This document shows positions 25,373 to 35,147 of a DNA stretch of 64,000 bases, one piece after another. The notes beneath the pieces are model-generated. The model searched no databases, was not told the DNA's origin, and saw nothing but the letters and a program-made list of their open reading frames with translations. A program made the position numbers and the translations under genes. The stretch spans positions 186,001-250,000 of the forward strand of contig NZ_JAAN01000035.1 of the NCBI RefSeq assembly GCF_000559025.1, written 5' to 3'. Positions within the stretch are counted from its first letter, which is position 1, and every line of letters starts with the position of its first letter. Source of the stretch: Luteimonas huabeiensis HB2 (lineage in GTDB: Bacteria > Pseudomonadota > Gammaproteobacteria > Xanthomonadales > Xanthomonadaceae).

Positions 25373-28174
25373 ATGCCTTCGATTCTCCTCATCCTCCTGG
25401 CGCTGCCGTTCGCGGTCGCGGCAGCGGTGGCGGCCCTGCCGCGCACGCTGTCGCGCGGCGCGATCGCCTGGGTCGCCGCGGGCGCGCCGCTGGTCGGCCT
25501 GGCGCTCGTCGCGGCGCTGACGCCGGAGATCATGGCGGGCGGGCAGCCCAAGACCGTGCTGCCGTGGATCCCGTCGGCCGGCCTGCAGCTGACCCTGCGG
25601 ATGGACGGCCTGGCCTGGATGTTCGCCGGGCTGATCCTGGGCATCGGCGCGCTGGTGGTGATGTATGCGCGCTACTACCTCAGCCCGCGCGACTGCGCGC
25701 CGCGCTTCTTCGCCTACCTGCTGCTGTTCATGGGCGCGATGCTGGGCGTGGTGCTGGCCGGCAACCTGCTCCTGCTGGTGGTGTTCTGGGAGCTGACGTC
25801 GATCAGTTCGTTCCTGCTGATCGGCTTCTGGACCCATCGCGAGGACGCCCGCCAGGGCGCGCGGATGGCGCTGACCATCACCGGCCTGGGCGGGCTGGCA
25901 CTGCTGGGCGGCGTGCTGCTGATCGGCCGCGTGGCCGGCAGCTTCGATCTCGACGTGGTGCTCGCCTCCGGCGACGCAATCCGCGCCAGCGCCGAGTACC
26001 CCGCCATCCTGGCCCTGGTGCTGGCCGGCGTCTTCACCAAGAGCGCGCAGTTCCCCTTCCACTTCTGGCTGCCGCAGGCGATGGCCGCGCCCACCCCGGT
26101 GTCGGCCTACCTGCACTCGGCGACGATGGTGAAGGCCGGGGTGTTCCTGCTCGCCCGCCTGCACCCGGCGCTCGCCGGCACCGACCTGTTCTTCTACGTG
26201 GTCACCGTGGTCGGCGCGCTGACCCTGCTGGTCGGCGCCTGGTACGCCATCTTCCAGCACGACCTCAAGGGCCTGCTGGCCTACTCGACCATCTCGCACC
26301 TGGGCCTGATCACGCTGCTGTTCGGCCTGTCCACGCCGATGGCGGTGGTCGCCGGCGTGTTCCACATCGTCAACCACGCCACCTTCAAGGCCTCGCTGTT
26401 CATGGCCGCGGGCATCATCGACCACGAGACCGGCACCCGCGACATGCGCCGGCTCGGCAACCTGCGCCGCTTCCTGCCCTGGACCAGCGCGCTGGCGATC
26501 ATCGCCTCGCTGGCGATGGCCGGCATTCCCCTGCTCAACGGCTTCCTGTCGAAGGAGATGTTCTTCGCCGAGGCGCTGCAGGTGGAGGCCCAGGACGGCA
26601 TGCGCCTGTTCGTGACCGTGGCCGCAGCGCTGGCCGGCGTGCTGGGCGTGGCCTACAGCCTGCGCTTCGTCCACGACACTTTCTTCGGCCACGGCCCGCG
26701 CGACCTCGACCTGGACCCGCACGAGCCGCCGCGCTGGATGCGGATCCCGGTCGCGGTGCTGGTGCTGATCTGCCTGGCCGTCGGCATCCTGCCCGCGCTG
26801 ACGGTCGAGCCGATGCTCAAGACCGCCGTGGCCGGCACCCTGGGCACGGCCGCGCCCGACTTCACCCTCGCCGTCTGGCACGGCTGGAACCTGCCGCTGG
26901 CGATGAGCGTGCTGGGCGTGGTCGGCGGCGTGGCGTTCTACTTCGCCCTGCGCCGGCTGTTCGCGCTGCACGACGCCATGCTGCGCTCCTGGGGCCAGTA
27001 CCTGTTCCAGGTCAACATCGATGCGCTGTTCTCCGCGGCCGGCAAGTTCACCGAACGCGTGGCCGCGGGCGGCATCCGCCGCAGCCTGTTCTGGATGATC
27101 GTGGTGGTGCTGGCGGTCGGCTCGGCGCCGTTCGTCGGCGACGCCGCCGACCGCGCGCTCGGGTTCGAGGGTTTCGGCGCGCCGCAGCCGATGCCGCTGC
27201 TGGGCTGGGTGGTGTGGGCGGTGCTGGTCGCCGGCACCCTCGCCACCGTGGCCGTGCACGGGCGGCGCCTGACCGCGCTGATCGTGATCGGCGCGGTGGG
27301 CCTGATGGTCAGCGTGGCCTTCACCCTGCTGTCAGCGCCCGATCTGGCGCTGACCCAGCTGCTGGTGGAAATGGTCACCATCGCGCTGATGATGATGGCG
27401 CTCAACTACCTGCCCAAGCAGTCCAAGCAATCGCGCACCCGCGTGCGCCGCTGGCGCGACGCGCTGATCTCCACCGCCGCCGGCGTCGGCGTGGCCGCGC
27501 TGGCCTACGGCGTGCTGATGCGGCCCTCGCAGACGATCTCCGGCGAGATGCTCGCCCGCTCGCTGCCCGAGGCCTACGGCGCCAACGTGGTCAACGTGAT
27601 CCTGGTGGACTTCCGCGGCTTCGATACCTTCGGCGAGATCACCGTGTTCGCGGTCGCCGCGCTGGTGGTGCACGCGCTGCTGCGCTGGGCGCGGCTGAAG
27701 CCCGACGAGGTGGTGCCCGGGCCGCCGGTGCAGCTGCCGATCCCGGCCGACCTCACCCAACTGCTGTTCCCGCTGGCGATGACGGTGTCGATCTACCTGT
27801 TCCTGCGCGGCCACAACGCGCCGGGCGGCGGCTTCATCGCCGGCCTCGCGATCGCGGTGCCGGTGCTGATCAAGTACGTGCTGCAGGGCGCGCGCGCGGT
27901 CGAGGCGACCTTCGGCTTCGACTACCTGCGCGGCATCGGCGTCGGGCTGATCGTCGCCTGCATCGGCGGCCTCGGCTCGCTGCTGTTCGGGCTGCCGTTC
28001 CTCACCAGCGGGCACCTGGATCTCGAGCTGCCGGTGATCGGCCAGCTGCCGCTGGCCAGCGCGCTGGTGTTCGACACCGGCGTCTACATCGTGGTGTTCG
28101 CCGGCGCGCTGCTGATCCTGTCGACGATCGGCACCGTCAAGCAGCGCCAGCAGGCCGAGGAGGACAAGCTCTAG
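25373..28174 (+). CDS. mrpA: Mrp/Pha cation:proton antiporter subunit A fused to B
   Basis: 933-residue membrane subunit of the multi-protein Na+(K+)/H+ antiporter. The N-terminal 14-helix part is homologous to complex I NuoL/MrpA, with LLVVFWELTSISSFLLIGFW (key Glu), FTKSAQFPFHFWLP and SAYLHSATMVKAGVFLL. The C-terminal 250 residues after about 680 form the MrpB-type domain (LFPLAMTVSIYLFLRGHNAPGG, FVAGL-like GGGFIAGLAIAVP). This AB fusion is the group 2 (PhaAB) layout, with six rather than seven genes. First gene of the operon; its TAG stop overlaps the next GTG. Confidence 0.93.
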   Translation: MPSILLILLALPFAVAAAVAALPRTLSRGAIAWVAAGAPLVGLALVAALTPEIMAGGQPKTVLPWIPSAGLQLTLRMDGLAWMFAGLILGIGALVVMYARYYLSPRDCAPRFFAYLLLFMGAMLGVVLAGNLLLLVVFWELTSISSFLLIGFWTHREDARQGARMALTITGLGGLALLGGVLLIGRVAGSFDLDVVLASGDAIRASAEYPAILALVLAGVFTKSAQFPFHFWLPQAMAAPTPVSAYLHSATMVKAGVFLLARLHPALAGTDLFFYVVTVVGALTLLVGAWYAIFQHDLKGLLAYSTISHLGLITLLFGLSTPMAVVAGVFHIVNHATFKASLFMAAGIIDHETGTRDMRRLGNLRRFLPWTSALAIIASLAMAGIPLLNGFLSKEMFFAEALQVEAQDGMRLFVTVAAALAGVLGVAYSLRFVHDTFFGHGPRDLDLDPHEPPRWMRIPVAVLVLICLAVGILPALTVEPMLKTAVAGTLGTAAPDFTLAVWHGWNLPLAMSVLGVVGGVAFYFALRRLFALHDAMLRSWGQYLFQVNIDALFSAAGKFTERVAAGGIRRSLFWMIVVVLAVGSAPFVGDAADRALGFEGFGAPQPMPLLGWVVWAVLVAGTLATVAVHGRRLTALIVIGAVGLMVSVAFTLLSAPDLALTQLLVEMVTIALMMMALNYLPKQSKQSRTRVRRWRDALISTAAGVGVAALAYGVLMRPSQTISGEMLARSLPEAYGANVVNVILVDFRGFDTFGEITVFAVAALVVHALLRWARLKPDEVVPGPPVQLPIPADLTQLLFPLAMTVSIYLFLRGHNAPGGGFIAGLAIAVPVLIKYVLQGARAVEATFGFDYLRGIGVGLIVACIGGLGSLLFGLPFLTSGHLDLELPVIGQLPLASALVFDTGVYIVVFAGALLILSTIGTVKQRQQAEEDKL

Positions 28175-28536
28175 TGGAACTCGCACTCGCCAGCGCCATC
28201 GGCGTGCTCACCGCAGCGGGGGTCTACCTGCTGCTGCGCGCGCGCACCTTCGACGTGATCCTGGGCCTGACCCTGCTGTCCTACGCCACCAACCTGCTGA
28301 TCTTCTCCGCCGGCCGCATGGTCGTGGGCCGTCCGCCGGTGCTGCGCGGCGGCGCCGAGCCGACGCTGGCGAACTACGCCGATCCGCTGCCGCAGGCGCT
28401 GGTGCTGACCGCGATCGTGATCGCCTTCGCGATGACCGCGGTGACCGTGGTGGTGGCCATGCGCAACCACGCCGACCTGCACAGCGACCACGTGGACGGC
28501 CATGAGCCCGACCGCAAGCCCGACGAGCGCCCATGA
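28174..28536 (+). CDS. mrpC: Antiporter subunit C
   Basis: 120-residue, three-helix protein homologous to NuoK/MrpC. Characteristic are LLLRARTFDVILGLTLLSYATNLLIF and ADPLPQALVLTAIVIAFAMTA. It starts with GTG at 28174, sharing its first base with the TAG stop of mrpA (TAGTG), and its end overlaps mrpD by 4 bp. Both overlaps suggest coupled translation and fixed subunit ratios. Confidence 0.92.
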   Translation: MELALASAIGVLTAAGVYLLLRARTFDVILGLTLLSYATNLLIFSAGRMVVGRPPVLRGGAEPTLANYADPLPQALVLTAIVIAFAMTAVTVVVAMRNHADLHSDHVDGHEPDRKPDERP

Positions 28537-30059
28537 CGCAGCACCTGATCCTCGCCCCGATCCTGGTGCCGCTGCTGACCGGCGCGATCCTGCTGCTGCT
28601 CGAGCGCCGCCACAACACCTCGGTGCTGCGCACCGGCGCCTGGATCGGCCTGTCGCTGCTGCTGGCCGCGGCGCTGGCGCTGTTCGCCCGCGCCGCGCAG
28701 GGCGGCATCGAGGTCTACCTGCTCGGCGACTGGCCGGCGCGGCTGGGCATCGTGCTGATGCTCGATCGCCTGAGCGCGCTGATGGTGCTGACCACCACCC
28801 TGCTCGCCATCCCCTGCCTGCTCTACGCCTGCGCCGGCTGGGACAAGCGCGCGCTGCACTTCCACGCGCTGTTCCAGATCCAGCTGGCCGGGCTCAACGG
28901 CGCGTTCCTCACCGGCGACGTGTTCAACCTGTTCGTGTTCTTCGAGGTGATGCTGATCGCCTCCTACGGCCTGCTGCTGTCCGGCGGACGCGGCGCGCGG
29001 ATGGCGGCCGGCCTGCACTACGTCGTGTTCAACATCGCCGCCTCGACGCTGTTCCTGATCGCGCTGGGGCTGCTGTACGGCCTGCTCGGCACGCTCAACT
29101 TGGCCGAGATCGCGGTGCGCATCGCCGAGGTCGCCCCGCAGGACCTGGCCATCGTGCGCGCGGCCTGCGGGATGCTGCTGGTGGTGTTCTGCGCCAAGGC
29201 CGCGCTGCTGCCGATGTACCTGTGGCTGCCGGAGACCTACTCGCGGGCGCCGGCCGCGGTGGCGGCGCTGTTCACCATCATGACCAAGGTCGGCCTGTAC
29301 GCGCTGCTGCGCATGACCACCCTGGTCTTCGGCGACGAGGCCGGGGCGATGGCCGGCTTCGGCCGCGACACCCTGCTGACGTTCGGCATGGTGACCCTGG
29401 TGCTCGCCGGGCTCGGCGTGGTCGGCGCGCTGCGCCTGCGCATCGGCGCCGCCTACCTGGTGCTGCTGTCGGCCGGCACCTTGTTCGTCGCCTTCGCCCT
29501 CGCCCGGCCGGGCACCATCGCCGCCGGCCTGTACTACCTGCCGCACAGCTGTTTCGCCGCCGCAGCGATGTTCCTGATCGCGCACATCGTGCAGCGCGAG
29601 CGCGGCCGGATCGGCGACCGCGTCCTCGATCCCGCGCCGCCGCTGCGCGCGCTGACCGGCACCCTGTACCTGATCGCGGCGATCTCGATCGTCGGCCTGC
29701 CGCCGCTGTCGGGCTTCATCGGCAAGTTCCTGCTGCTCGACGCGGTCCCGGGCGAGGACGCGGGCTGGGTCTACGCCGCGGTGCTGGGCAGCAGCCTGCT
29801 GGCGCTGATCGGCCTGACGCGCACCGGCACCCGGCTGTTCTGGCGGGTCGAGGTGCCGGACCTGCCGCAGCCGCCGCCGCCGACCATCCGCGGGATCGAG
29901 ATCGGCGCGACCGTGCTGCTCATCGCCTACGGCCTGGCGATGACGGTGGCCGCCGAACCGGTGCTGCGCCACGCGCAGGCGATCGCCGCGCAGTTGCTCG
30001 CCCCCGCCGACTACGTGCGCGCGGTCCGCGATACCCTGCCGCTGCTGAGGGAGCCCTGA
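28533..30059 (+). CDS. mrpD: Antiporter subunit D
   Basis: 508-residue membrane subunit homologous to NuoM/NuoN and MrpD, one of the two proton-translocating antiporter-like subunits. Visible are FNLFVFFEVMLIASYGLLLS with the conserved Glu, CAKAALLPMYLWLPETYSRAP, FTIMTKVGLYALLRM with the broken-helix Lys, and GLPPLSGFIGKFLLL. ATGA overlap with mrpC. Length is normal for the family. Confidence 0.94.
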   Translation: MTQHLILAPILVPLLTGAILLLLERRHNTSVLRTGAWIGLSLLLAAALALFARAAQGGIEVYLLGDWPARLGIVLMLDRLSALMVLTTTLLAIPCLLYACAGWDKRALHFHALFQIQLAGLNGAFLTGDVFNLFVFFEVMLIASYGLLLSGGRGARMAAGLHYVVFNIAASTLFLIALGLLYGLLGTLNLAEIAVRIAEVAPQDLAIVRAACGMLLVVFCAKAALLPMYLWLPETYSRAPAAVAALFTIMTKVGLYALLRMTTLVFGDEAGAMAGFGRDTLLTFGMVTLVLAGLGVVGALRLRIGAAYLVLLSAGTLFVAFALARPGTIAAGLYYLPHSCFAAAAMFLIAHIVQRERGRIGDRVLDPAPPLRALTGTLYLIAAISIVGLPPLSGFIGKFLLLDAVPGEDAGWVYAAVLGSSLLALIGLTRTGTRLFWRVEVPDLPQPPPPTIRGIEIGATVLLIAYGLAMTVAAEPVLRHAQAIAAQLLAPADYVRAVRDTLPLLREP

Positions 30060-30060
30060 G

Positions 30061-30549
30061 ATGAGACGACGCCTCCTGCCCTCCATCCCGCAGAGCCTGA
30101 CGGTCTTCGTCTTCTGGCTGCTGATGGCCGAGGACTACAGCGCCGGCAACGTGCTGATGGCGCTGCTGCTGGCCTGGGCGATGCCGCAGCTCGCCGCCCG
30201 GCTGCAGCGCGAGTTCGCGCAACTGGGCAACGTCGGCATCCTGGTGCCGCTGGGGCTGAAGCTGATCTGGGACGTCGTGGTCGCCAACGTCACCGTCGCC
30301 CTCCAGGTGCTGGGGCCGGAGGCGAAGCTGCGCTCGGGCTTCGTCTGGGTCCCGCTGGAACTGACCAACATCCACGGCATCTCCGTGCTGGCCAGCATCA
30401 TGACCCTCACCCCGGGCACGGTCACCGCCGAGCTTTCCGAGGACCGGCGCTACCTGCTGGTGCACTGCCTCAACATCGACGATCCGCAGCGGATGGTCGA
30501 CGGCATCAAGCGCCGCTACGAAGCGCCCCTGCGCAAGGTGTTCCCATGA
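30061..30549 (+). CDS. mrpE: Antiporter subunit E
   Basis: 162-residue membrane subunit. Two N-terminal helices (SLTVFVFWLLMAEDYSAGNVL region and LKLIWDVVVANVTVALQVL) are followed by a cytoplasmic domain with the family signature GISVLASIMTLTPGTVTAELSED. It lies 1 bp after mrpD and overlaps mrpF by 4 bp. Confidence 0.92.
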   Translation: MRRRLLPSIPQSLTVFVFWLLMAEDYSAGNVLMALLLAWAMPQLAARLQREFAQLGNVGILVPLGLKLIWDVVVANVTVALQVLGPEAKLRSGFVWVPLELTNIHGISVLASIMTLTPGTVTAELSEDRRYLLVHCLNIDDPQRMVDGIKRRYEAPLRKVFP

Positions 30550-30815
30550 TCGCAATCGCCATCGTCGCGGGGATGAGCGTGGTCGGGCTGGCCATGCTGC
30601 TGTCGCTGTGGCGGCTGATCCGCGGCCCCTCCGCGCCCGACCGCATCCTCGCGCTCGACACGCTGTACGTGAGCACCATCGCCGAGCTGGTGCTGTTCGG
30701 CATGCACCTGGACACCGAGATCTACTTCGAGGCCGCGCTGATCATCGCCATGCTCGGCTTCTTCGGCACGGTGGTGCTGAGCAAGTACGTGATCCGCCGG
30801 GACATCGTCGAATGA
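30546..30815 (+). CDS. mrpF: Antiporter subunit F
   Basis: 89-residue, three-helix subunit. It contains the family motif RLIRGPSAPDRILALDTLYV, with the conserved Pro-Asp-Arg, and ends ALIIAMLGFFGTVVLSKYVIRRD. ATGA overlaps link it to mrpE and mrpG. Confidence 0.92.
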   Translation: MIAIAIVAGMSVVGLAMLLSLWRLIRGPSAPDRILALDTLYVSTIAELVLFGMHLDTEIYFEAALIIAMLGFFGTVVLSKYVIRRDIVE

Positions 30816-31210
30816 TCGCGACGCTGCTCGACGGCCTCACCATCCTGCTGCTCGCGATCGGGTGCTTCTTCGTGTTCCTGGGCAGCTTCGCGCTGGTCAA
30901 GATGACCGGCTTCTTCCATCGCATCCACGGCCCGACCAAGGGCAGCACCCTGGGCGTGGGGTGCATCCTGCTCGCCTCGATCGTCTACCACACCGTGTAC
31001 GGCAGCGGCCTGCATCCGCGCGAACTGCTGATCACGGTGTTCCTGTTCCTGACCGCGCCGGTGGCCGCGCACCTGATGTCGCGCGCCGCGCTGTCGCTGA
31101 TGGAAGGCCGGCCCACGGACCCGTCCACAATCCCGGACCCGGAAGGACACATCCGCGACGACGCCGACGAGCGCGCGGCCGAGCGGGCCGGCGAGCGGGA
31201 CGACGGCTGA
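30812..31210 (+). CDS. mrpG: Antiporter subunit G
   Basis: 132-residue last subunit of the operon. Three helices with the conserved KMTGFFHRIHGPTKGSTLGVG segment and FLTAPVAAHLMSRAA. The C-terminal 35 residues form a hydrophilic, Asp/Arg/Glu-rich tail (PDPEGHIRDDADERAAERAG) that would lie in the cytoplasm. It overlaps mrpF by 4 bp. The complex exchanges Na+ or K+ for protons and supports alkaline or salt tolerance. Confidence 0.92.
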   Translation: MIATLLDGLTILLLAIGCFFVFLGSFALVKMTGFFHRIHGPTKGSTLGVGCILLASIVYHTVYGSGLHPRELLITVFLFLTAPVAAHLMSRAALSLMEGRPTDPSTIPDPEGHIRDDADERAAERAGERDDG

Positions 31211-31259
31211 GCGCCCGGCCCGGCCCGGCACCCACGCCGGCGCCGCGCGCGTCCGCGGA

Positions 31260-31901
31260 TCAGCCGCAACCTTCCACGTAGTCGACCTGCGGCGGCACGC
31301 CGATGCGCCACGCCGCGACGCGGTCGTCGGCGCCGGTCTCGAACAGCAGCACGCTGCGCCCGCCGTCGGGCGCCGGGATGCGCAGGTCGTGCGCGCCCTC
31401 CACGTACTTGTGCGGCCGGCGCTCGACCAGCCCGGGATACAGCGCATCGATCCGCGCGATGTCCATGCCGACGCGGCCGCCGCCCGGCGCCTCGATGTCC
31501 GCGGCGCGCACGTCGATGCGCACGAAGCGCTCGCCCTCGATCATGAAGGCGATGCGGTCGCCGGCCGTGCCCCGCGGCTGCGGGACCAGGTAGCGGCAGC
31601 CGCCGGGTTCGGACGTCCCGGCTTCGCCGAGGTCGCGCCCCCATGCCTGGCGCACCGCCTCCGGGTCGGCGCCGAACGCGGCCGAGCCGAAGCCCGCCCA
31701 GCCGATCGCGCCCGGTGCGGGCACGGCCTCGGGCGCATCGAACGGCGGCGGCGCGTCGGGCCGGTCGAGCGCGTCCGGAACGGATGCGGCGGCGGCATCG
31801 GTCGAGGGCGTCTCCGGCGCGGGCGACGGCGCGCGCTCGCAGGCGGCCAGCGCGAGCGCGAGCAGGCAGGCGGCGGACCATGGCGCGATGGGATTGCTCA
31901 C
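31260..31901 (-). CDS. Lipoprotein of unknown function
   Basis: 213 residues with a lipoprotein signal peptide (CLLALALAACE, lipobox LAAC, Cys21). A Pro/Ala-rich linker runs to about 65, then a compact domain holds GIGWAGFGSA-type sequence, a single SEPGGCRYLVP and a C-terminal VDYVEGCG. Two Cys residues (about 104 and 212) may form a disulfide. The GxxxFGxxPEAVRQAWG stretch resembles small exported domains in lysobacters, but I do not recognise a named family. It converges on mrpG and lies after hmgA on the same strand with 73 bp between. Confidence 0.7.
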   Translation of the reverse strand: MSNPIAPWSAACLLALALAACERAPSPAPETPSTDAAAASVPDALDRPDAPPPFDAPEAVPAPGAIGWAGFGSAAFGADPEAVRQAWGRDLGEAGTSEPGGCRYLVPQPRGTAGDRIAFMIEGERFVRIDVRAADIEAPGGGRVGMDIARIDALYPGLVERRPHKYVEGAHDLRIPAPDGGRSVLLFETGADDRVAAWRIGVPPQVDYVEGCG

Positions 31902-31974
31902 GGGGCGCTCCGGGAACGGCGTAGGAGCGGCCAGCCTCGGCCAGCGCGCGTCGATGGCCCGCGAACGGGCGCGG

Positions 31975-33330
31975 TCAGCCCCGCGGCGGCGAGAAGTGGC
32001 GCCGCAGCCCGGCCCAGCAGGCCTGGTAGTCGCGTTGCCGGTGCGCGGCCTCGATCGCCTGCCGGGTCGGCCGGATCACCGCGCGCGACTCGAACATGAA
32101 GGCCATCGTGTCGGTCACCACGTCCGGCTTCGACAGGTCCGCCGCCGAGGCCTTCTCGAAGGTGGCCGCGTCCGGGCCGTGGCCGGTCATGCAGTTGTGC
32201 AGCGAGCAGCCGCCCGGCGCGAACCCGTCGGCCTTGGCGTCGTAGACGCCGTGCACCAGGCCCATGAACTCGCTGGCCACGTTGCGGTGGAACCACGGCG
32301 GCCGGAAGGTGTGCTGCGCCACCAGCCAGCGCGGGGGGAAGATCACGAAGTCCAGGTTGCCCACGCCGGGCGTGTCGCTGGGCGAGGTGAGCACCAGGAA
32401 GATGCTCGGGTCCGGATGGTCGAAGCTGATCGAGCCGATCGTGTTGAAGCGGCGCAGGTCGTACTTGTAGGGCGCGTAGTTGCCGTGCCAGCCGACCACG
32501 TCCAGCGGCGAGTGGCCGATCTCGGCACGCCACAGGTGGCCCTGGAACTTGGCGATCAGCTCGAACTCGCCGTCCACGTCCTCGTAGGCCGCCTGCGGCG
32601 TCAGGAAGTCGCGCGGGTTGGCCAGGCCGTTGGCGCCGATCGGCCCCAGGTCGGGCAGGCGCAGCAGGGCGCCGAAGTTCTCGCACACGTAGCCGCGCGA
32701 CGGGCCGTCGGGCAGTTCCACCCGGAAGCGCACGCCGCGCGGGATCACCGCGATCTCCTGCGGCGCCACGTCCAGCACGCCCAGCTCGGTGGCGATCCGC
32801 AGCCGGCCCTGCTGCGGCACGATCAGCTGCTCGCCGTCGGCGCTGTAGAAGTAGCGCCCGCGCATCGGCGCGTTGGCCGCGTAGAGGCGCACGCCGATGC
32901 CGGTCTGCGCGGCCGGCGATCCGTTGCCGGCCACCGTGTAGAGGCCCTCGACGAAATCCACCGGCGTCTCCGGCAGCGGCATCGGGCTCCAGCGCAGCTG
33001 GTCCGGCGACACCGGACCGTCGCCGAAATCGTCGTGCAGCCGCGGCTGCGCGAACGGCTCGAACGCGCCGTGCATGGCGGCCGGGCGGATGCGGTACAGC
33101 CAGCTGCGCCGGTTCTGCGCGCGCGGGGCGGTGAACGCCGTGCCCGAGAGCTGCTCGGCGTACAGCCCGTGGGCCACCCGCTGCGGCGAGTTCTGGCCCA
33201 CCGGCAGCGTGCCCGGTTCCGCCTCGCTGGCGAACTCGTTGCCGAATCCGCTCATGTAGCCGCGCGGCTGCAGGCCGTCGGCGTCGCGCTGCGGCATGGC
33301 GATCACGGTATCGTCGGTCGATGCGTTCAT
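31975..33330 (-). CDS. hmgA: Homogentisate 1,2-dioxygenase
   Basis: Fe(II) ring-cleavage enzyme converting homogentisate to maleylacetoacetate, the substrate of MaiA. 451 residues. The start [19 protein letters not shown] is typical. The iron ligands are in the C-terminal cupin: [18 protein letters not shown] (His and Glu) and [12 protein letters not shown] (His). The ATG at 33330 is taken; MPQRD 11 residues later is an alternative. It follows hppD by 89 bp on the same strand and is probably cotranscribed from the promoter at 34588-34616. Confidence 0.96.
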   Translation of the reverse strand: MNASTDDTVIAMPQRDADGLQPRGYMSGFGNEFASEAEPGTLPVGQNSPQRVAHGLYAEQLSGTAFTAPRAQNRRSWLYRIRPAAMHGAFEPFAQPRLHDDFGDGPVSPDQLRWSPMPLPETPVDFVEGLYTVAGNGSPAAQTGIGVRLYAANAPMRGRYFYSADGEQLIVPQQGRLRIATELGVLDVAPQEIAVIPRGVRFRVELPDGPSRGYVCENFGALLRLPDLGPIGANGLANPRDFLTPQAAYEDVDGEFELIAKFQGHLWRAEIGHSPLDVVGWHGNYAPYKYDLRRFNTIGSISFDHPDPSIFLVLTSPSDTPGVGNLDFVIFPPRWLVAQHTFRPPWFHRNVASEFMGLVHGVYDAKADGFAPGGCSLHNCMTGHGPDAATFEKASAADLSKPDVVTDTMAFMFESRAVIRPTRQAIEAAHRQRDYQACWAGLRRHFSPPRG

Positions 33331-33419
33331 CTGCTTGGTCCGGTGGGGAGTCTGGCACGGGTTCGCGCGGCAGAACGCGGATCCGGGGCGGCGCCGGGCG
33401 CGGCCGGAGCGGACCGCGC

Positions 33420-34526
33420 CTACAGCACGCCGCGCTTCATCTGGTCGCGCTCGATCGATTCGAACAGCGCCTGGAAGTTGCCCTCGCCGAAGCCCTCGTT
33501 GCCCTTGCGCTGGATGATCTCGAAGAAGATCGGCCCGAACGCGTTCTGGGTGAAGATCTGCAGCAGCTTGCGGCTCTTGGTCTCCGGGTCGGCGTCGATC
33601 AGGATCTTGTTCTTCGCCAGCCGCGCGACGTCCTCGCCGTGGTCGGGGATGCGCTGGTCGATGACCTCGAAGTAGGTGTCCGGGGTGTCGAGGAACTCGA
33701 TCCCGGCCGCGCGCATCTTCTCCACCGACTCGTAGATGTCGTCGGTGAACAGCGCGATGTGCTGGATGCCCTCGCCCTTGTAGTCGCGCAGGTACTCGTT
33801 GATCTGGCTCTTCTCGTCGCTGGACTCGTTGAGCGGGATGCGCACCACGCCGTCGGGGGCGGTCATCGCCTTCGACAGCAGGCCGGTCTTGGCGCCCTTG
33901 ATGTCGAAGTAGCGGATCTCGCGGAAGTTGAACAGCTTCTCGTAGTAGTCCGACCACTTCTGCATGTTCCCGAGGAACAGGTTGTGGGTCAGGTGGTCGA
34001 TGAAGGTCAGGCCGAAGCCGCGCGGGTGCTGCTCCACGCCGGGCAGAGGCTCGTAGTCGGCGTAGACGTTCTCGCTGCCGTCGTCGATCAGGTACAGCAT
34101 GCAGTCGCCGATGCCCTTGATCGCCGGGAACGCCACCGCGCCGGTCTCCGCCTTGTGGTCGGCCTTCTCGCCGCCGCTGGCCAGCACGTGCTCGAGCACC
34201 TCGGCCGGCGCCTTGCGGAAGCGGATCGCGAACCCGCAGGCCGAGGGCCCGTGCTGGGCGGCGAAATCCGAGGCGAACGAATCCGGCGTCTGGTTGAGCA
34301 GGAAGTTGATCCTGCCCTGGCGGAACAGGGTGATGTCGCGCTCGCGGTGCCGGGCGATCGCGGTGAAGCCGAGGTTCTCCAGGTACCGGCGCATGCGCGG
34401 GCCCTCGCCCGCCGGCGCGGCGAATTCGACGAACTCGAAGCCGTTGATGCCCATCGGGTTCTCGAACGTGGTGACCTGCATGCCAAGATTGGCGGGCGGG
34501 TTCGAAGTCTGCGGCTGCGCGCTCAT
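33420..34526 (-). CDS. hppD: 4-Hydroxyphenylpyruvate dioxygenase
   Basis: Fe(II) enzyme converting 4-hydroxyphenylpyruvate, the transamination product of tyrosine, to homogentisate. 368 residues, two vicinal-oxygen-chelate domains. The iron triad can be read as His178 (FIDHLTHN), His256 (GIQHIALF) and Glu336 (GPIFFEII). The C-terminal gating helix region [18 protein letters not shown] is complete. The ATG at 34526 has GAGGAG upstream. First gene of the hppD-hmgA unit, divergent from the MarR gene. Confidence 0.97.
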   Translation of the reverse strand: MSAQPQTSNPPANLGMQVTTFENPMGINGFEFVEFAAPAGEGPRMRRYLENLGFTAIARHRERDITLFRQGRINFLLNQTPDSFASDFAAQHGPSACGFAIRFRKAPAEVLEHVLASGGEKADHKAETGAVAFPAIKGIGDCMLYLIDDGSENVYADYEPLPGVEQHPRGFGLTFIDHLTHNLFLGNMQKWSDYYEKLFNFREIRYFDIKGAKTGLLSKAMTAPDGVVRIPLNESSDEKSQINEYLRDYKGEGIQHIALFTDDIYESVEKMRAAGIEFLDTPDTYFEVIDQRIPDHGEDVARLAKNKILIDADPETKSRKLLQIFTQNAFGPIFFEIIQRKGNEGFGEGNFQALFESIERDQMKRGVL

Positions 34527-34587
34527 GGTCGGCTCCTCGGCGTGGCGGGCGGGCCGCCGGCGGCAGCCCTGTTGGCTCGAAACGTCT

Positions 34588-34616
34588 TTTATAGTTTCAC
34601 CTGTAACCATTTGCAA
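34588..34616 (-). promoter_or_regulatory. hppD promoter overlapping the shared operator
   Basis: On the minus strand TTGCAA (34611-34616) and TATAAA (34588-34593) are separated by exactly 17 bp, a strong sigma70 promoter by this genome's standards. The 20-bp motif at 34595-34614, which matches 2761-2780 in 18 of 20 bases, covers the spacer and part of the -35, so a bound protein would block RNA polymerase. The motif ends 15 bp before the marR start, so the same site could also control marR. On the plus strand TATAGT at 34590-34595 is a possible -10 for marR. Confidence 0.65.
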
Positions 34617-34629
34617 GGTGCGATGCAGC

Positions 34630-35142
34630 ATGCCGAAGGACGCCTCCCCCGCTCCCGCCCCCGGTCCCGAGCCGCCGCTGCGGCTGGAACGCTTCCTGCC
34701 CTATCGCCTGAGCGTGCTGTCCAACCGGGTCAGCTCGGCGATCGCCCAGGTCTATTCCGACCGCTTCGGCCTGGCGATCACCGAGTGGCGGGTGATCGCG
34801 GTGCTGGGGCGCTTCCCGGAGCTGTCGGCCAACGAGGTCGCCCGGCGCACCGCGATGGACAAGGTCGCGGTGAGCCGCGCGGTCTCGCGGCTGCTGGAAT
34901 CCGGACGGCTGGAACGCGAGACCCACGATGGCGACCGCCGCCGCTCGGTGCTGCGGCTGTCGCCGGAAGGGCAGCGGATCTACCGCGAAATCGCGCCGCT
35001 CGCGCTCGATTTCGAGCGCCGGCTGCTGGCGGGCATGAGCGACGACGAGCGCGCGCTGCTGTTCGGCCTGCTGGACCGGCTCGACCGGCTGGAGCTGGAG
35101 GCCGAGGCCGAAGCCGCCGGCCCGCCGCCGCCGGGCGAATGA
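34630..35142 (+). CDS. MarR-family regulator, probable tyrosine-catabolism repressor
   Basis: 170-residue winged-helix repressor. The DNA-binding part is about 45-110: ITEWRVIAVLGRFPELSANE, then RTAMDKVAVSRAVSRLLESG as recognition helix, and the wing THDGDRRRSVLRLSPEG with the conserved DxR. The ATG at 34630 has AAGGTG upstream. Its position, divergent from hppD-hmgA with the shared motif between them, suggests it represses hppD-hmgA and fahA-maiA and is released by a pathway metabolite such as homogentisate or 4-hydroxyphenylpyruvate. Ligand and autoregulation are inferred. Confidence 0.85.
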   Translation: MPKDASPAPAPGPEPPLRLERFLPYRLSVLSNRVSSAIAQVYSDRFGLAITEWRVIAVLGRFPELSANEVARRTAMDKVAVSRAVSRLLESGRLERETHDGDRRRSVLRLSPEGQRIYREIAPLALDFERRLLAGMSDDERALLFGLLDRLDRLELEAEAEAAGPPPPGE

Positions 35143-35147
35143 GGCGT

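Noticed and set aside
31916-31960. GTAGGAGCGGCC near hmgA as a REP element
   Set aside because: Only a single short resemblance to a known REP core, without a clear palindrome or second copy.
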